Source: Tigriopus japonicus
Lineage: Eukaryota > Arthropoda > Copepoda > Harpacticoida > Harpacticidae
Length of the DNA stretch: 64,000 nucleotides
Reading direction: 5' to 3'
Assembly: GCA_010645155.1 (NCBI GenBank)
Contig: CM021322.1
Span: forward strand, 4,958,633-5,022,632
Below are positions 48,117 to 60,550 of the stretch, one piece after another; position 1 is the stretch's first letter, and each line of letters starts with the position of its first letter. A program made the position numbers and the translations under genes. The notes below the pieces were generated by a model. That model worked only from the letters and a program-made list of their open reading frames with translations. It made no database searches and was not told the DNA's origin.

Positions 48117-49003
48117 TAGAGGTGTCATTTTGGTGCAAATAAAAAGTGCAAAAAGTGCTACTAAAAGTGCAAAAAAAACAGGAAAAAACGCAAGTAAAAA
48201 GTGCAAATAAAAATTTTTCAAATTTTTTTTAGTACATTCATTCACACGCATACTTACACTTACGAACTCACTCACACTTTCCCACTACACTACCTAGAAG
48301 GAGGAGTTCCTCAAGGAGATTATATTCCCTCTGACGGTTGATTCCTTAAGCTACCTTCCCAAATCCAATCCCAAGTCTGAATGGAATTGATAATCTCGTC
48401 GTGCACAAAAACAGCTATTTTGAAGCCAAACACGCCTCTTATTTGTTTGTTGGACCTACTTTTGAGTGGCAACTCTGAAAACGTCGGATCTCGTAGAAAG
48501 ATCTCCATGATGAGCTGAGAGAAACACATGCAAATCCAAGGAGAGCTGTTTTTCTCCTCGTCACTCACTCTGAAGTTAAACCAATTACGATTTTGGTAGC
48601 GGCTCAAGTGCTGGACGATATCGACAAAAAACACCTTCAAAAACCAGGTTCCAAAGCCATATGCAACGATAAGTTCGAGGAGGAAATTGTTGTTTTCCAT
48701 TGCCTTTGCCAATCTGGTGGTAGCGATCACGAGAGATTTTTCTGGATCAAGAAAGAACTGATATTTTGGTTTCTCTATGCTTGTGTTTGTGTTCGTTTGT
48801 GAATGTTTGTAGATGTCAAGCACAACAGAGAAATTCAAGAAAATTGAATCTCTGACTTCAGATTTTAAAAAAAATATGTTCAAAAAATAAGTTCAAAAAT
48901 GAGCATTTCAAGTACTTTTGGAATTTTAGTCCAAAAATGGCAAAAAGTGCAAATAAATTGTGAAAAGTGTAAAAAAACATTTTGCGCCAATGCGACATCT
49001 CTA
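48117..49003. mobile_element. hAT-type element with 8-base TSD GTAATCAC carrying an ORF
   Basis: The ends TAGAGGTGTCATTTTGGTGC and, reversed, TAGAGATGTCGCATTGGCGC continue similarly (18 of 23). GTAATCAC flanks both sides exactly (48109-48116 and 49004-49011). Subterminal zones repeat AAAAGTGCAAA. The 887-base body carries a 187-codon open frame that does not look like transposase. Confidence 0.85.
48320..48883 (-). CDS. 187-codon ORF inside a hAT-type element, unrecognised
   Basis: An uninterrupted frame fills most of the element. The sequence has a balanced composition, with a hydrophobic stretch (LLELIVAYGFGTWFLKVFFV) and Trp-rich segments (ENNSSP-type loops, TWDWIWEG). It lacks hAT transposase motifs. 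It may be a captured host fragment, an accessory gene or an accidental frame. No intron or promoter can be judged. Confidence 0.3.
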   Translation of the reverse strand: MNIFFLKSEVRDSIFLNFSVVLDIYKHSQTNTNTSIEKPKYQFFLDPEKSLVIATTRLAKAMENNNFLLELIVAYGFGTWFLKVFFVDIVQHLSRYQNRNWFNFRVSDEEKNSSPWICMCFSQLIMEIFLRDPTFSELPLKSRSNKQIRGVFGFKIAVFVHDEIINSIQTWDWIWEGSLRNQPSEGI

Positions 49004-49011
49004 GTAATCAC

Positions 49012-49865
49012 TTTCACTTTTTACCTCAAGTTCAGCAGATAGATTGTCTGAATCTACTGAAAATGGATCATTTGCGCTCAAACAATTTGAACAATTTGCG
49101 CTTGAACAGTCTTTAGACTCCCACATTTCTGAAATTTATTAACTTTGGCCAACAGTGCTCTTAGAATTAGCTCAATGTCTGTTGAAGGATATAATTGAAA
49201 TCTACTAAAGATGCACTCAAAAGTTGTTCCGGTTTTTTTCTTAACTTTTTTGCCTATCTGAATTTTGAATCGCGAACATTTTCTAGAATGATCTCGACCT
49301 CGCTGAAGTTCTTCTTGACTGAGGCCAAATGAGAAATGAGGCAAGTTTTCGTCACCCTTATTCTGCACCTCAACACATCGATGAAGTTGATAGCACATCT
49401 GCGGTTGAAATTGAAACGGTTGAAAGTATTACGAGAGCGAAAAATTTCCAGTTTAGAAAATATTATGAAATTTCCTTAAAGAGTGGTAGAATGTGACAGC
49501 ATGTGCTTTACTTTCCATATGCATTTAACCGCAGTAAATGGCAGTATTTCAAAGATCTTTTGGCAACGTCGCCTTGAAACTTCCCGGCAGGTGGAGCTGC
49601 ACGAGAAGTGCTCAAAAGTAAACAATAATTTCCAGGCATGAACATGTTTTGAAAGAGCATGGCCTGCATGTTTGTGTATAACTCCGCCTTAACGACGTAG
49701 AACGCTCTTATCACACACAAACCCTCAAATTTGAATTGCAACTCGTTGTTGTAACCCAGACCAATGAGGAGGCTAGTAATTCTGCCAAGGATTGGTTGGG
49801 ATCAGACCAGAAATCCGGATCGATCCTGATGAAGTCCGATTGAGCTGACGTTTTTGTTCAGCATC
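49012..49865. other. Upstream flank of the eIF2-alpha kinase gene
   Basis: Short unsupported frames only. It probably contains the kinase promoter and 5' UTR. Confidence 0.4.
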
Positions 49866-52498
49866 ATGGATCTTCCATCGAGCCAATCCAAAGACAAATT
49901 CAAGAGAGAAACTGAAGTCCAATCGCGCACTCGTCTAACCAAAGGCTTTCATCGAAATGGCCAACCTTTAGCCTTGAGTAGGTCCTTTGTAGCTTGGATT
50001 ATCATTTTGAGATTCAAGGGTTTAATGGGTAATATTTCAAAATGTTTATAGGCGACTTTCAACGCAATTCCTCTAATTCGTCATCGTCCATGTCGGATTT
50101 GTTCACTTCTTCCCAATTCAACGATCCCGTTGATTCGTTTGGTGATGGACCCACAGCTAGTCCAAGTCGTCAGATGCTGATCAAGCCTAAAGGTCGGCCT
50201 TTGGCTCAGACCAGAGCCATAGAAACGGACGAAGATCGACGGAGTCTGGCCTTTCAAATCGTGTTGTTTCATTTATGTTCGTTTTACGAAAAACCGGTTG
50301 AAAGACGGGAAAGGCTCTTCAGAGGTAATCATTTTGCTACTCAAATGAAGAGATCAGGCTGATCTATATTTTTTGTGTGTGATTGCAGAGCTCTGCAGTC
50401 GCTTGAGGGTGGATACGAGTGCGGCTTTGTATCAATATCCGGAATTGGCTTCGTTGAGGTCTCATTATCAACACTCATTGGTTCGGATGGTCAAATCGGT
50501 TCAGGGTCAAATGGACGCTCATTTCCCCGCTCCGACCTCGACTTTACCCAAATCTCGAAGTATTCAATGCATAAATGAAGTACGCGAACAGGATCTGTAT
50601 CATAATTCGCGATATCAAAACGAGTTTGAAGAGCTGGGATTCATCGCCAAAGGCGGATTCGGGGTCGTATTTCGAGCCAGAAACAAGTTAGATGGATGCG
50701 AATATGCCGTGAAAAAGATCGTGCTTCGATATTGCGATCCCGAGTTATTTGCCAAGATCTTCCGGGAAGTGACCACTTTGGCCAAGTTGAACCATGCCAA
50801 TGTGGTGAGCTACAAGACGGCTTGGTTAGAACCGTTGGTGGATTGTCCCCGAACGCGAACTCGCTTGAACTGTCAACAACGCCCATCTTTGCCAAATATG
50901 ACGTCAGAATTGTGGTCTTCAAGCTCTCTGACCTCTTTTGAGATGGATGGGAATACGGTTGAGCAAGATCGGATTCTAAGGAGAATCGAGGCTACGTCGC
51001 AAAGTTCGGGGATCGTGTTCAACGATGTGGAAGAATCCCATGATGTGGTCGATATGGGGATCACATCGACCCGCTCGACAGTCGTCAATCATAGTACTAC
51101 TACTTCTACTACTAATCGTAAGTAATCAATGATACTATATAGCAAGTTCATCCTCGTTTTTTTTCTTATGTCTAACTTTCAACCGTGATTTTGATTCGTC
51201 GCAGACAACCGAACAAATCGGTCGGTCACGTCAGCCATTGAGATCAACACTTTCCAAAGTTCGTTGAAAATGTCCAACGTGACGTCAATTCAAGAGCTCG
51301 ACGAGCACGATTCGGGTGGCAATTTTCCTCGTGTTCAGGGTTTGGCGGCCACCCCTCCAAATCGAGCCCGGTTACCGCCCATAGCTGACGTAGCTGGAAC
51401 AAGTCCGTCTTCCAGGTTTTGGATTGCTAGTGAGGATGAGGACGAATTTTCAACCTCATCTTTGGAGGGCCTGCATGAGGACAAATCGCCTAAAAAGTCT
51501 TGTAGAACCAAGTTGCCCGTGATTCAAAAGCCCAATCGGACTGGACATGGCGGAACGTTTCAAAGCAATGTCCAAGACAGAGCCGTGCTCTATGTGCAAA
51601 TGCAGTTGTGTGATCGGACCCTACGCGAATGGTTAGACGAGAGAAATGCAAGTTTAGATGACTCTGGACATTGTCAGATTGACAGTTCGACCAATTTGCG
51701 CATATTTGAACAGATCCTACGTGGTGTCGAGTACATCCATGCTCAAGGGATCGTTCACCGCGATCTGAAACCCAGGAACATCTTCTTAAGTCGAAACAAT
51801 GAGGTGAAGTCACATCGTACTGTCTTTGTTTAACCTGTTTTCAAGATGTGTCAATTTATTACCCTCTAGGTCCAAATAGGTGACTTTGGGTTGGCCAAGC
51901 ATGATCTCGATAATAACATATCTACTCCACAAACCCCAGTGGACCCCAACATTCACTCAGGAAAGATCTTTAACACAGAGAAAAGTCATCACACTTCAGG
52001 GGTTGGAACCCAAGCCTACGGGGCACCCGAGCAATTAGCTTTTGGAATAGTCAACGAAAAAGTAATATTAGAAAACCCAAGAATTCAAAAATGATTTGTC
52101 CAAACGTTCAATCCATCTCTTCATTTCAGAGTGATATTTACAGCTTGGGCATTGTGCTCTTTGAGCTTTTCCATCCGTTTTCCACGGCCATGGAAAGAAG
52201 CAAGGCCATTACACAAGCGCGTCAAGATGTAATTCCGGACGATCTTGTACTCAAGTATCCCCTTGTTACCAAAGCCATTCAATCGATGTTGGCCAGTGTA
52301 CCTTCTTTAAGGCCTAGAGCCACCGATGTTATTCAAGCTCTGTTTTCGGCAGAGGCCAAAGAAAAACAAGCCCTCGAAGAGCAAGTCCAACACTTGGAAG
52401 ATGTTGTGGCTGAACAGAAGTTGGCCATTCATGAGAAGGACGAACTGATCAAGGAGCTTCAAGCTGCTCTTGCCAAAGTGAACATGTCAACGCCATGA
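49866..52498 (+). CDS. EIF2AK1: eIF2-alpha kinase, HRI type
   Basis: Exons 49866-49977, 50052-50324, 50389-51117, 51205-51803, 51870-52061 and 52130-52498 give 757 residues. Phases agree throughout, with GT-AG introns. Residues ~110-150 (FHLCSFYEKPVERRERLFRE) match the helical N-terminal region of HRI. The kinase begins near 212: glycine loop GGFGVVF (217-223), ATP-binding Lys in YAVKKI (237), catalytic HRD (556-558) in VHRDLKPRNIFLS, DFG (576-578), and GTQAYGAPEQ in the activation segment. A long Ser/Thr/Asp-rich insert separates the small lobe from the C-lobe (about 265-495), typical of eIF2 kinases. The C-terminus is a coiled coil (EEQVQHLEDVVAEQK...). In this family the enzyme phosphorylates eIF2-alpha and slows translation under heme shortage or stress. 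There is no signal or membrane segment, which excludes PERK; no RNA-binding domain, which excludes PKR; and no HisRS-like region, which excludes GCN2. Confidence 0.92.
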
Positions 52499-52728
52499 CT
52501 CCCTACTCAAAAGTATTAGCTTCCTTATGGGTTATTTGCTCAACCTCGGGGTCTGCCTGTATCCAGTGAACACCACATCTAAACCAAACCAAGTCGTGAT
52601 ACCTTTAGTTTATGAAATGTATTTCATCGTTTTCATGAATACATTCGGTCACAGCCAAAATGCATCGAGCGTAGATTTGAAGCTGTCGTAGTTCACTACT
52701 GAATACAAAAGGTAGTATGTATGACTCC
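52499..52728. other. Convergent gap between kinase and lipase genes
   Basis: Only 230 bases separate the two stop codons, so the 3' UTRs of the opposing transcripts probably overlap or terminate close together. Confidence 0.6.
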
Positions 52729-54302
52729 TCACACGATATCAATGCGGGGCATTAATCCCGGATATGGGATAAATGGTCGTGGAGCGGATACCTCGGGCTC
52801 TTCAGCGTTTTCCAGAATAACATTTGAGAGCTCTTGCTCGCCAGTGATTGAAATGATAACCTTCTTGATGGCCTCAGTGGCATGAGCATCAGTGAGAATG
52901 GCCAGGTGATCAATGTTAGGTAAGACTTGGTGATGAACAGGTTGTCTTTGTTCCTGGGCCCATTTATTGCACACGATCAGACTCCGCATATTCACTGTTC
53001 CATCACCATCGCCATAAATAAGTTTAGGACCGGATGCGGGGAAAGATGAGTAAACCAATCTAAGCAAAAAATTATGAATGGCAACCAAAGTAAGTGAATC
53101 GGGGGTGGTTTTGGCTTACCTCTCTGTGGTCGAAACGTTGCCACCATGCAGACAATATACTTCTACACCAGGAGCTTTCAAATCGCCGAGCAAATTTTTG
53201 GTGTCCTCTCGCATAAAGGTCATATCAGGATAGGCGTATCCGTTAAAGAATTCGGAAATGTTCTTGACCGTGATGTTGAGATTATCAGATTCAACTAGAA
53301 CCTCGTTCTCATCCCAAAGTTTCTCACTTGGCATCAGGAATGCCAAACTTGGGTTGGACCGCTCTTCAAGTTTGATGCTATCCGTACTGATCAACCAAGC
53401 TCCCAAATTATCACCTGAATCAAAATGAATATGCAGGAGAGCATATCAAAAACCAAATGTCGACTGTACTCACCCACGGCAAACACTTTCATGGCTCTCA
53501 CGGTTCCACCCCAAACTCCAGCCAAAGTAACCAAGGCTCGAATGTACTTATCTTTCCAGGCTTGTTTCTGACGATTCAGAAAATAGAGCATATTTGGCGA
53601 GCCCATGCTATGACATATCAGAATGATCGGCGTGTTGTCATTGTCAGCATAGGCCTTCTCAACCAGAATCTTCATATTCACAAAGAATTCTCCAAGCTCA
53701 TCTTGAAAGTATAAATAAGGACATTAAAAAAAACTAAGATTGACAACGCACGTTCCCATCTTACTCGGTGCTTTGCGGAAGTCATAAGGAGCTCCATACA
53801 AGTTCTTGTCGCTCTCGTAACCCAATTTCCGTAGTCGGTCAGCAATTTTGCTAAAATACACAGAATATCTATTCTGTGAAGGGTCAATATACTCAACACT
53901 GGACACGTTTCCCCATCCAACTACTCGAGTTTCAACACCAGGCGGGTTATGGGTGGTTCGGGTCTGGTTATCGTATTCTAAACGCATGTTGTCCGCCCAA
54001 CAACTGATGGCAGAAGGCATCATCAACTCGATATTCAACCACAAGTCGAACCAATCGCTCTTTTTCGCACACATGTAATGCGGTGAGGAGGTCTTGTTTA
54101 ATCGAGCCTCGATTTGGCTTCCGCCATCTCCGGGAACTGTTCGATAAAAATGAAAGCCATGTAAGATGAAGTAACACATCTTTTGAAACTTGAATGACTT
54201 ACCGAAAATGACCGGATTATGAACCGCTTGACACAAATATGGTAGTAGGTAGAGGGCAAATGCACCCAGTATTAGTTTGGAAGTGAACTTCTGCCCAGTC
54301 AT
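52729..54302 (-). CDS. PLA2G15: Lysosomal phospholipase A2 (group XV), LCAT family
   Basis: Exons 54302-54203, 54136-53765, 53701-53474, 53414-53120 and 53059-52729 give 441 residues (human enzyme 412). Phases agree. Residues 1-26 form a signal peptide (LILGAFALYLLPYLCQA core). Family blocks follow: VPGDGGSQIEARLNK, two Cys spaced as in the lid loop (C56, C79), GAPYDFRKAP, the nucleophile elbow CHSMG with Ser189, WKDKYIRALVTLAGVWGG, the GDGDGTVNM block with the acid Asp (349-353), and His383 in PNIDHLAI. The Ser-Asp-His triad is intact, so an active enzyme is expected. Known members hydrolyse acyl chains of phospholipids and transfer them to ceramide or other alcohols in the acidic lysosome lumen. 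LCAT itself is a close relative, but the overall match, including YIRALVTLAGVWGG, is nearer PLA2G15. Confidence 0.93.
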
Positions 54303-57300
54303 TTCGTGATTGACAATCTAAACAACGGAGAAAGGACGAGACGACTTAAGATTTCGGTCGAGTTTCTTTGTTTGAGATTTGGAATAAGGCAAGCTCTCGT
54401 TAAGATCATAGATCTTTATTGGGCGAGCTTGCGTTAATCTTAGTAAAATGTGGAGTGGGCAAACTAGAAATTGGGCGACTCCTCTCTTGACATATTCATC
54501 GGGAGAAACATTGGAAAGGAAACAAACGCTGTGACACAATGGTACGAGCTCAAAGGTGAAGTCCTCCTCCTCTCTTCTTTATCGAGCTCGTTCATTGTTG
54601 ATAAATTTTTTACCAGGAATCTTTAGGACCATAGAAGATGCAGGGGTACTCCTCATTAACTTAACTATAAGGGAATTCCAAGGGTCCAAGGGGGAAAATG
54701 AAGGGTTCCGTTTCAAATTCAAATATAGACAGTCGAAAAAAGCGACCTCAAGCGGCATTTATTGCATTTCTTGGAGTGTAGAGGTACTGCTCTTCACTTT
54801 GCTAGGTTTGAATGCCTCTCGTACATCCCCAGTGATTTGAAATTGGCAACAGTTAACCGAAAGTTGTTAATTATTGTATCAAGAAGCAGTCTTAAATTTT
54901 AAGTACATCAAGATTTTTGTCTCATTTTGAAGTTATTACAGGTTTAAAATGTCATTTTCAGTTTCAAAATCAGTCACCCTCTACATATGAGGAAGGAAAA
55001 AAAGGGAAAAGGAGAAGGCAAGCGGCGCCCGTCGACCAAATCAGAGTGATCAATTTCAGACCTTCAAAAGGGAGATTGGGAAGCTTTCAGACTTATGGAT
55101 TTTTGAGCACCATTGTGACAAACCAAAGCAATTTTGCTGCATTACAGCACCCCACAACTTTTGAATTTAGAATCAATACCTAGAGAATGAAGTGAAAAAA
55201 ACACCAAACACTGATAAAACTTGCATACAGAGTGAAAGAAGTTACTACATAGACTGGGTCTCAAAGTGCTGCGTGCACTCCACGTTTTGAACTGCGAGAC
55301 TCTGTACCTTATCGAAACACGACCACGTTTCCGCTTTGAGGAAGAATGTCTCGTCTGTTTGGCAATCAAAAGGCGTAGACAACCCCGATTAGGGCCCCAA
55401 CAAAGGACACAATCCACGAGACTTAATGAGAGTCACGTCCTTCACTCCTAAGTAGATGAGGCACAAACACACCCCGATGGCACAAACTGCAGGAAGGCAC
55501 AAGGTAAGGAAAAGAAAAAGTTCCCTATCGTCCATTCTCTCCTCTCCTCTCAATGGGAATGATTGCTACTGTTGTCTTTCGAGTTGGATTTTTAGCAGAG
55601 TTTTGCCATTTTGGTTTTTAGGGTAAAAAATCTGACCACAACTAAACTTTTCAACAAGCAATAGACCGAATCTACTTTAAAATATGGCAGCACTGCCAAT
55701 GTCACCCTGTCAGATTGATCTCCGACGAATCAGTCGCCATGACGGAAGTATGAAACGTCGGGGTCACCAATTTAGTGAACACGAACAGAAGAGAAATCCT
55801 TACTCGTTTGGTTCAATTAACAGACTATTTTTCCACATCAGGGTGACACTACAAGTGTAACTACTAGTGATTAGTGATGTAAAACAAGCTGACTGGCTTG
55901 ATGGCATCGATGCCAATGCTTCCTGCAATGCAGCCTCGGAAAGCATCGAGCATAGTGATGTGACTTGGGCAAGTAATGAGTCATCACAGACACCCCAAGC
56001 ACAAGTTGTTGACAAGCATTACTTGGGCAATACACCAATACACTTGGCAAGCTCAAGGAACATTGGAAGATGCAGTTGCCGGCAGTTGCTCTTTGAAGAT
56101 TTCAGATGCTTGCAGTGTGACTTAGAAGAAAAGAATGTCAAGTTGCATTTCAATGATCTTTTGACCTTAATAATTTAGCAATAAACAGTGGAAGTGAAAA
56201 AAAAATATTTTGATTGGATAGCATTTGCAAAACCATGTTTTTTCTTTAGTTTCCGTTCTAAGCCACACATGAATACACTTTTCGGGCCAATCAAGAATGA
56301 GATTTAACAGTCACACTTGGGAACAAGCTCGGTCATTCAGAGTTGCTAGAAAAAAATATAAGATGCCAACTCTTTTTTTTTTTTTAATATTCTCAAAAGC
56401 TTTTGCATTTCTCGATCCAAAAGCTATGAATTGTGTATTTTCATCTAAAAATCCATCCTAACAAGGGCATGGGCCCTATTTCGCTGAACATTTCTGGTTA
56501 ATTGAAATTCTGATGCCGAAGGTTTAGTCTTCATTCCTAGCAAATTTGGCAAACCTGTAAGGTAGGAAAAATACTTGTACAAGCACCCAAGTAGACCCAA
56601 GTTTCGGCAAGTCCAAGGTACTGTACCGGACCGCTTGCCCAAGCTCCTGTTTGCCTCCCATCACTAATCGAGCATGCTTGATTCATTTTCAGCTGATTCA
56701 GCGCCGCCAATTTCACTTGAAAATTTATATGGCTTTGATAGCGCAAAATCCCATGGCTGATCGTACATACCTAATTGTTTTATAATTAGTTATGGATTTA
56801 AAGCATAATTAGTGCCAAACAAAATCAATATCCAATGGAAGAATGTCGTTTTCAAGTCATCTGGCTTTTAAAAATGGCTTGAGGTTGTTCAGGGAAGGAA
56901 GACGTGTGACAAGAAAAATAATGTGATTAGTGCTGCGACATTCAAATCATAAAGACCAAATCTCAAAAAAACAGTCTGAATTGACAGAAATGCAAATGCT
57001 TTCACAACTTAACATTTTCATTAAAACTGTCGTTGGATGTCTCTTTGAAGAGCAATTCAAGATTTACCAGTGTCACTTAAGTAGAAATTTTGGCAACATG
57101 ATTTTTAGGTCTTAATATGACTTTGCCGTCCTTTGGCTCTTCCATAATCTGGCAACCCTCTCTGCAGAGATGAGGATCAAGTTCCGTTGAAAGTAAACAT
57201 TGAAAAAGCGAAAATTTCAAAGTCCACAAGGGAAGACCCTCTACGCCGTTTTTCTGAAGTATCTGAAAGATGCCTCGAAAATCCCTTTTCTTGAACAATG

Positions 57301-59159
57301 ACACCGCATATCTCCTGACGCAAATCTACCCCCTCGCTGCCTTACTCAAGAATCTCTCCACCCATTGACTGGCGGAATCAAAAATTAAATCAGATTGTTT
57401 CAACGGGCTAATTCTTTCAATTTTTGACGACGTTCCGGTACCCTTCCCTTCCCCGTCACTTCACGAATTGATTCTCTCGATCGCTTCGTCGTTCTGGAGG
57501 CGCCACTCAATCTTTGAATGCAATCTACAAACGCTACATCTGTGGAGAAGTTTTAGATAGTTACCATTCTCTAACATTGAGTAGGAATACATATAATATT
57601 TACCAACTAACATCTGTACGTGCACTGTATGTGGTTCACCAGTCATGCTCACTATTTTTGTTCTTTATTTTCCTTTCAGTGGTAATACTACTACAGGCAT
57701 TTGAAATATGAAATAAACAACGAAAATTTCGGAAATCAAAATGTATGTATCCAATATAGGTTCAACTATGTTTATTTGCATTGTCTCCCGTGCCATATTT
57801 TGTTAGGGATATTTCCTGATGTAACAGCAGTAACCAGTAGCACTTCAATCTTTTAGAAAAGGTACAAATGGAATACACGTTCTTGTGGTCTGATGATAGC
57901 TTTGCCAAATTTATGATATCTTGAGCCAAATATACTTTTTGTTAATAAGACTTGGACAATGAAGTGACAAACATCTTAAAATCATGAAACATATTGCAAA
58001 TAAGAAATGATACAATACATTTGTATGGGACAAGCTAAACATTTGAATTGCCAGGATGAAGAAGTCAAGTGAATTGGCAAAGCAAAAAGTTATTAATGGG
58101 GAAAAGTGGCATGCCTGCGATTGGTAAACCTTTCAATGTATGTGACAAGTGTGGCTGAGTAATGACAAGATCGCATTCTCATGCCACAGCTGGATGTTAT
58201 TCATGTGGTTTTATATCTTCTATACGTTCAAATACACAACAAATCAAGTTTTATTCTCAAACGAGAGTCTAAAAAAAATATTTTGTCTTCTTAATTATTT
58301 ATTCATTCAACCAAGGACTAAAAGACAGCACTGGGGCAGTCACCTTAAGGACCTTGTTCAGAGGCCCATATCAGCAAAAAAGCTTGATGCCATTCTGATT
58401 CCATTCCAATGCAAGATCGTGTTGTGACTTAGCATCAGCAGCCAAAAGATTGAAAATCAGCATCAAGCCACATCCCTACTAGTGATGGGTTTCGAACCGG
58501 GAGTGCTGCCATTTTTTACTCGGAAGTTTATCATTGTTGATTAGGGCAGGTTGTATTGAACGTTTTCAAAACGACCTAAACAGGGACCAATTTGGCAACA
58601 CTCGAACTAGTTCGATTTCGAGTTCCATCAGTAGCTTTACTTTTGGATTTCGAGTTGGCAGTGCTGCCATATTTTATGACGTCTCTAGTTGAGAAGATTA
58701 GTTGGGGGTCAACTTTTTGACCTTAAAATCCAAAGTGGCAAAACTCGGCCAAAAATCCAACTCGAAACCCATCAGTAGTAACTACTAATGGAACTCGAAA
58801 TCGAACTAGTTCAAGTGTTGCCAAATTGGTCCCTGTTTCAGTCTTTTCAAAAAGCTCAATGCAACCTGCTCTTTTTAACAACGATAAACTTCCGAGCCAA
58901 AACTGGCAGTGTTATTTGACCAATCAGAATGAGTTCCATAGAGGACGGTCTAATCAGAGGAGACCGACCTTTACCCATCTTTGAATATTAAGCCTTTACT
59001 AACTGTCCGCTCAACAGTTGCGAGGGTGACATTTTTTATGGACGTTACATAGCTTGAAAATCCACAAACATAGGAGGGAATGTAGTGACTATCCCTGCCA
59101 GAGTATGTACATAAACATACCCAAGTAAATGACATAGACAATCAGTATTGCCAAAATAT
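54303..59159. other. Intergenic region, no supported gene
   Basis: About 4.9 kb. Short frames at 54917-55183 and 55867-56178 have no motifs. It contains the foldback at 58482-58915. TTAGTGATG near 55871 and its reverse near 56652 may be ends of another decayed element. The rest is AT-rich. Confidence 0.45.
58482..58915. repeat. Foldback repeat (imperfect inverted arms)
   Basis: The left arm, about 58520-58630, runs from CTCGGAAGTTTATC through GGGACCAATTTGGCAACACT to CGAGTTCCATCAGTAG. It is inverted at about 58788-58903. TAGTGATGGGTTTCGA at 58482 pairs with TCGAAACCCATCAGTA near 58765. The overall layout is two nested inverted repeats. Confidence 0.7.
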
Positions 59160-59167
59160 GCTAAGCA

Positions 59168-59997
59168 CAGGGTTGCCAGGTTCTAGGGAAGCCTCGCCGT
59201 CACTTTTGGCCACTTATTTAAAGCCTTTGGCCACTTTTGGCCACAAAATAATTTAAGTTCTTACTGAAAATGGTGTTTTTGCCTAAACCTAAAATCGATC
59301 CGTCAAAGTTTTTCTCCTCACACTTTTTATTTTTTTCAAAAAAATTGAAAAACTCAAGCATTCAGTTTAACACCAAAAATTTGGAAAAAAATCATCTGAA
59401 AATTATTTGTACCACAATAAAGCAAATTTCAATTCCGTCAGTCAACATTTGGCCCAGCCTCCTAAATAACATTCCTAATTCCAACATTTCCAAGTAAAGA
59501 TACTTTACTTTAAAATTTTTATCCAATTGGTATAGAAATTTGCAAACACAATAAGGTATGTTTCAAATTTAGAGTTATTTTTCAAATTCTTGACATTGTG
59601 AGTTTGACCTTGACTGGTCATTTTTGATTAGTTTAGCAGTGATTGACAATTTGAGTAACCAAATGAAATCATAAGTTTCTGCAGAAAGAGGGTTTAACGT
59701 TAAATGGAAGTCACATCAAACAAAAATTTCTACCAAGGGTGTTTCTAATTCAAAAATTGACCATTATTTCAAGGTTTGCAAGTGCCCAGTATTTGGACAC
59801 AAACTAAATGTTTCAAGTCTATGTATACCTAGATGTCTTTGCTCTGGTAGGAAGGACATGGCACATTTAAATGTAGTAAGATTTCAGACCAATGCAGGAT
59901 TCATTTTACAAAATTCATAAATAAAACGAAAGGAAGTGGCCAAGAGATTTTTTCTTTTTGGCCACCGGGTTTCGAAATTGGCCTCCTGACAACCCCG
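59168..59997. mobile_element. Non-autonomous hAT element, near-perfect 8-base TSD
   Basis: The left end CAGGGTTGCCAGG and the reversed right end CGGGGTTGTCAGG are similar. The flanks GCTAAGCA (59160-59167) and GCAAAGCA (59998-60005) differ at one base. The subterminal zones repeat TTTGGCCAC. There is no transposase. The 75-codon frame inside is not convincing. Confidence 0.72.
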
Positions 59998-60089
59998 GCA
60001 AAGCATATGCCACTTTTATTACCGAAGATTGTCATTTGTAAAATAAGTTCAACAATCGGATTTGCTATGGGTGATATCAACTCCTTATA

Positions 60090-60550
60090 TAAGGGAGTGA
60101 GGCATGGCGTAGTGCGTACTGCGTCGGATTGTTGTGCGGATGGCTGGGGTTTGATCCCGGCTGACTGCCACTCTCCAATAACTCAACTCTTTGGAGTCAA
60201 AATTTAGCATTTGAACCGTCTTTCAATGCAAAAATCAAATCTATAAACTCAACTCTTCAGAGGCAAAATTTAGTGTTGAACTGTCTTTCAATGCAAAGTA
60301 GGCAAGCCCCGGTTCGATCCCGGGCTTACCGAGTCCTAGTGGCCTGTGGTATTAAGTTACATGCAGTAGTCATGGCCCTTGTCGGCTTAAATGGGTGAAC
60401 CTGGGGTCATTCCTGAGGGTGAGGTAAAAATTAATGCATCTTGGCTTGTCCAAGTGGAGCGGCAATATCCCCATAAAGCGGACAGCCTTTATCAGATCAC
60501 AGCTGTGAAGCTAAGTTCTGACTCCACCACAAACAAACAAGCAACTCCTT
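60090..60550 (+). repeat. tRNA-derived SINE, family A, long copy
   Basis: It holds two box-B-like segments (GGGTTTGATCCCGGCTGACT and, at about 60309, GGTTCGATCCCGGGCTTACC). A duplicated block ACTCAACTCTT..AG.C/GAAAATTTAG.. and a 3' body with GAGCGGCAATATCCCC follow, before a CAAACAAACAAGCAA tail. It shares blocks with 17190-17390. Confidence 0.65.

Noticed and set aside
54917..55183. 88-codon plus-strand frame upstream of nothing recognisable
   Set aside because: No motif, and the composition is that of the surrounding intergenic DNA.
55867..56659. Possible element between TTAGTGATG (55871) and its reverse (56652), with an internal 103-codon frame
   Set aside because: The ends agree for only about nine bases, no target duplication was found, and the ORF has no motif.
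60296..60335. tRNA gene candidate around GGTTCGATCCCGGGCTTACC
   Set aside because: No complete cloverleaf or anticodon arm can be formed, and it lies inside a longer SINE body.
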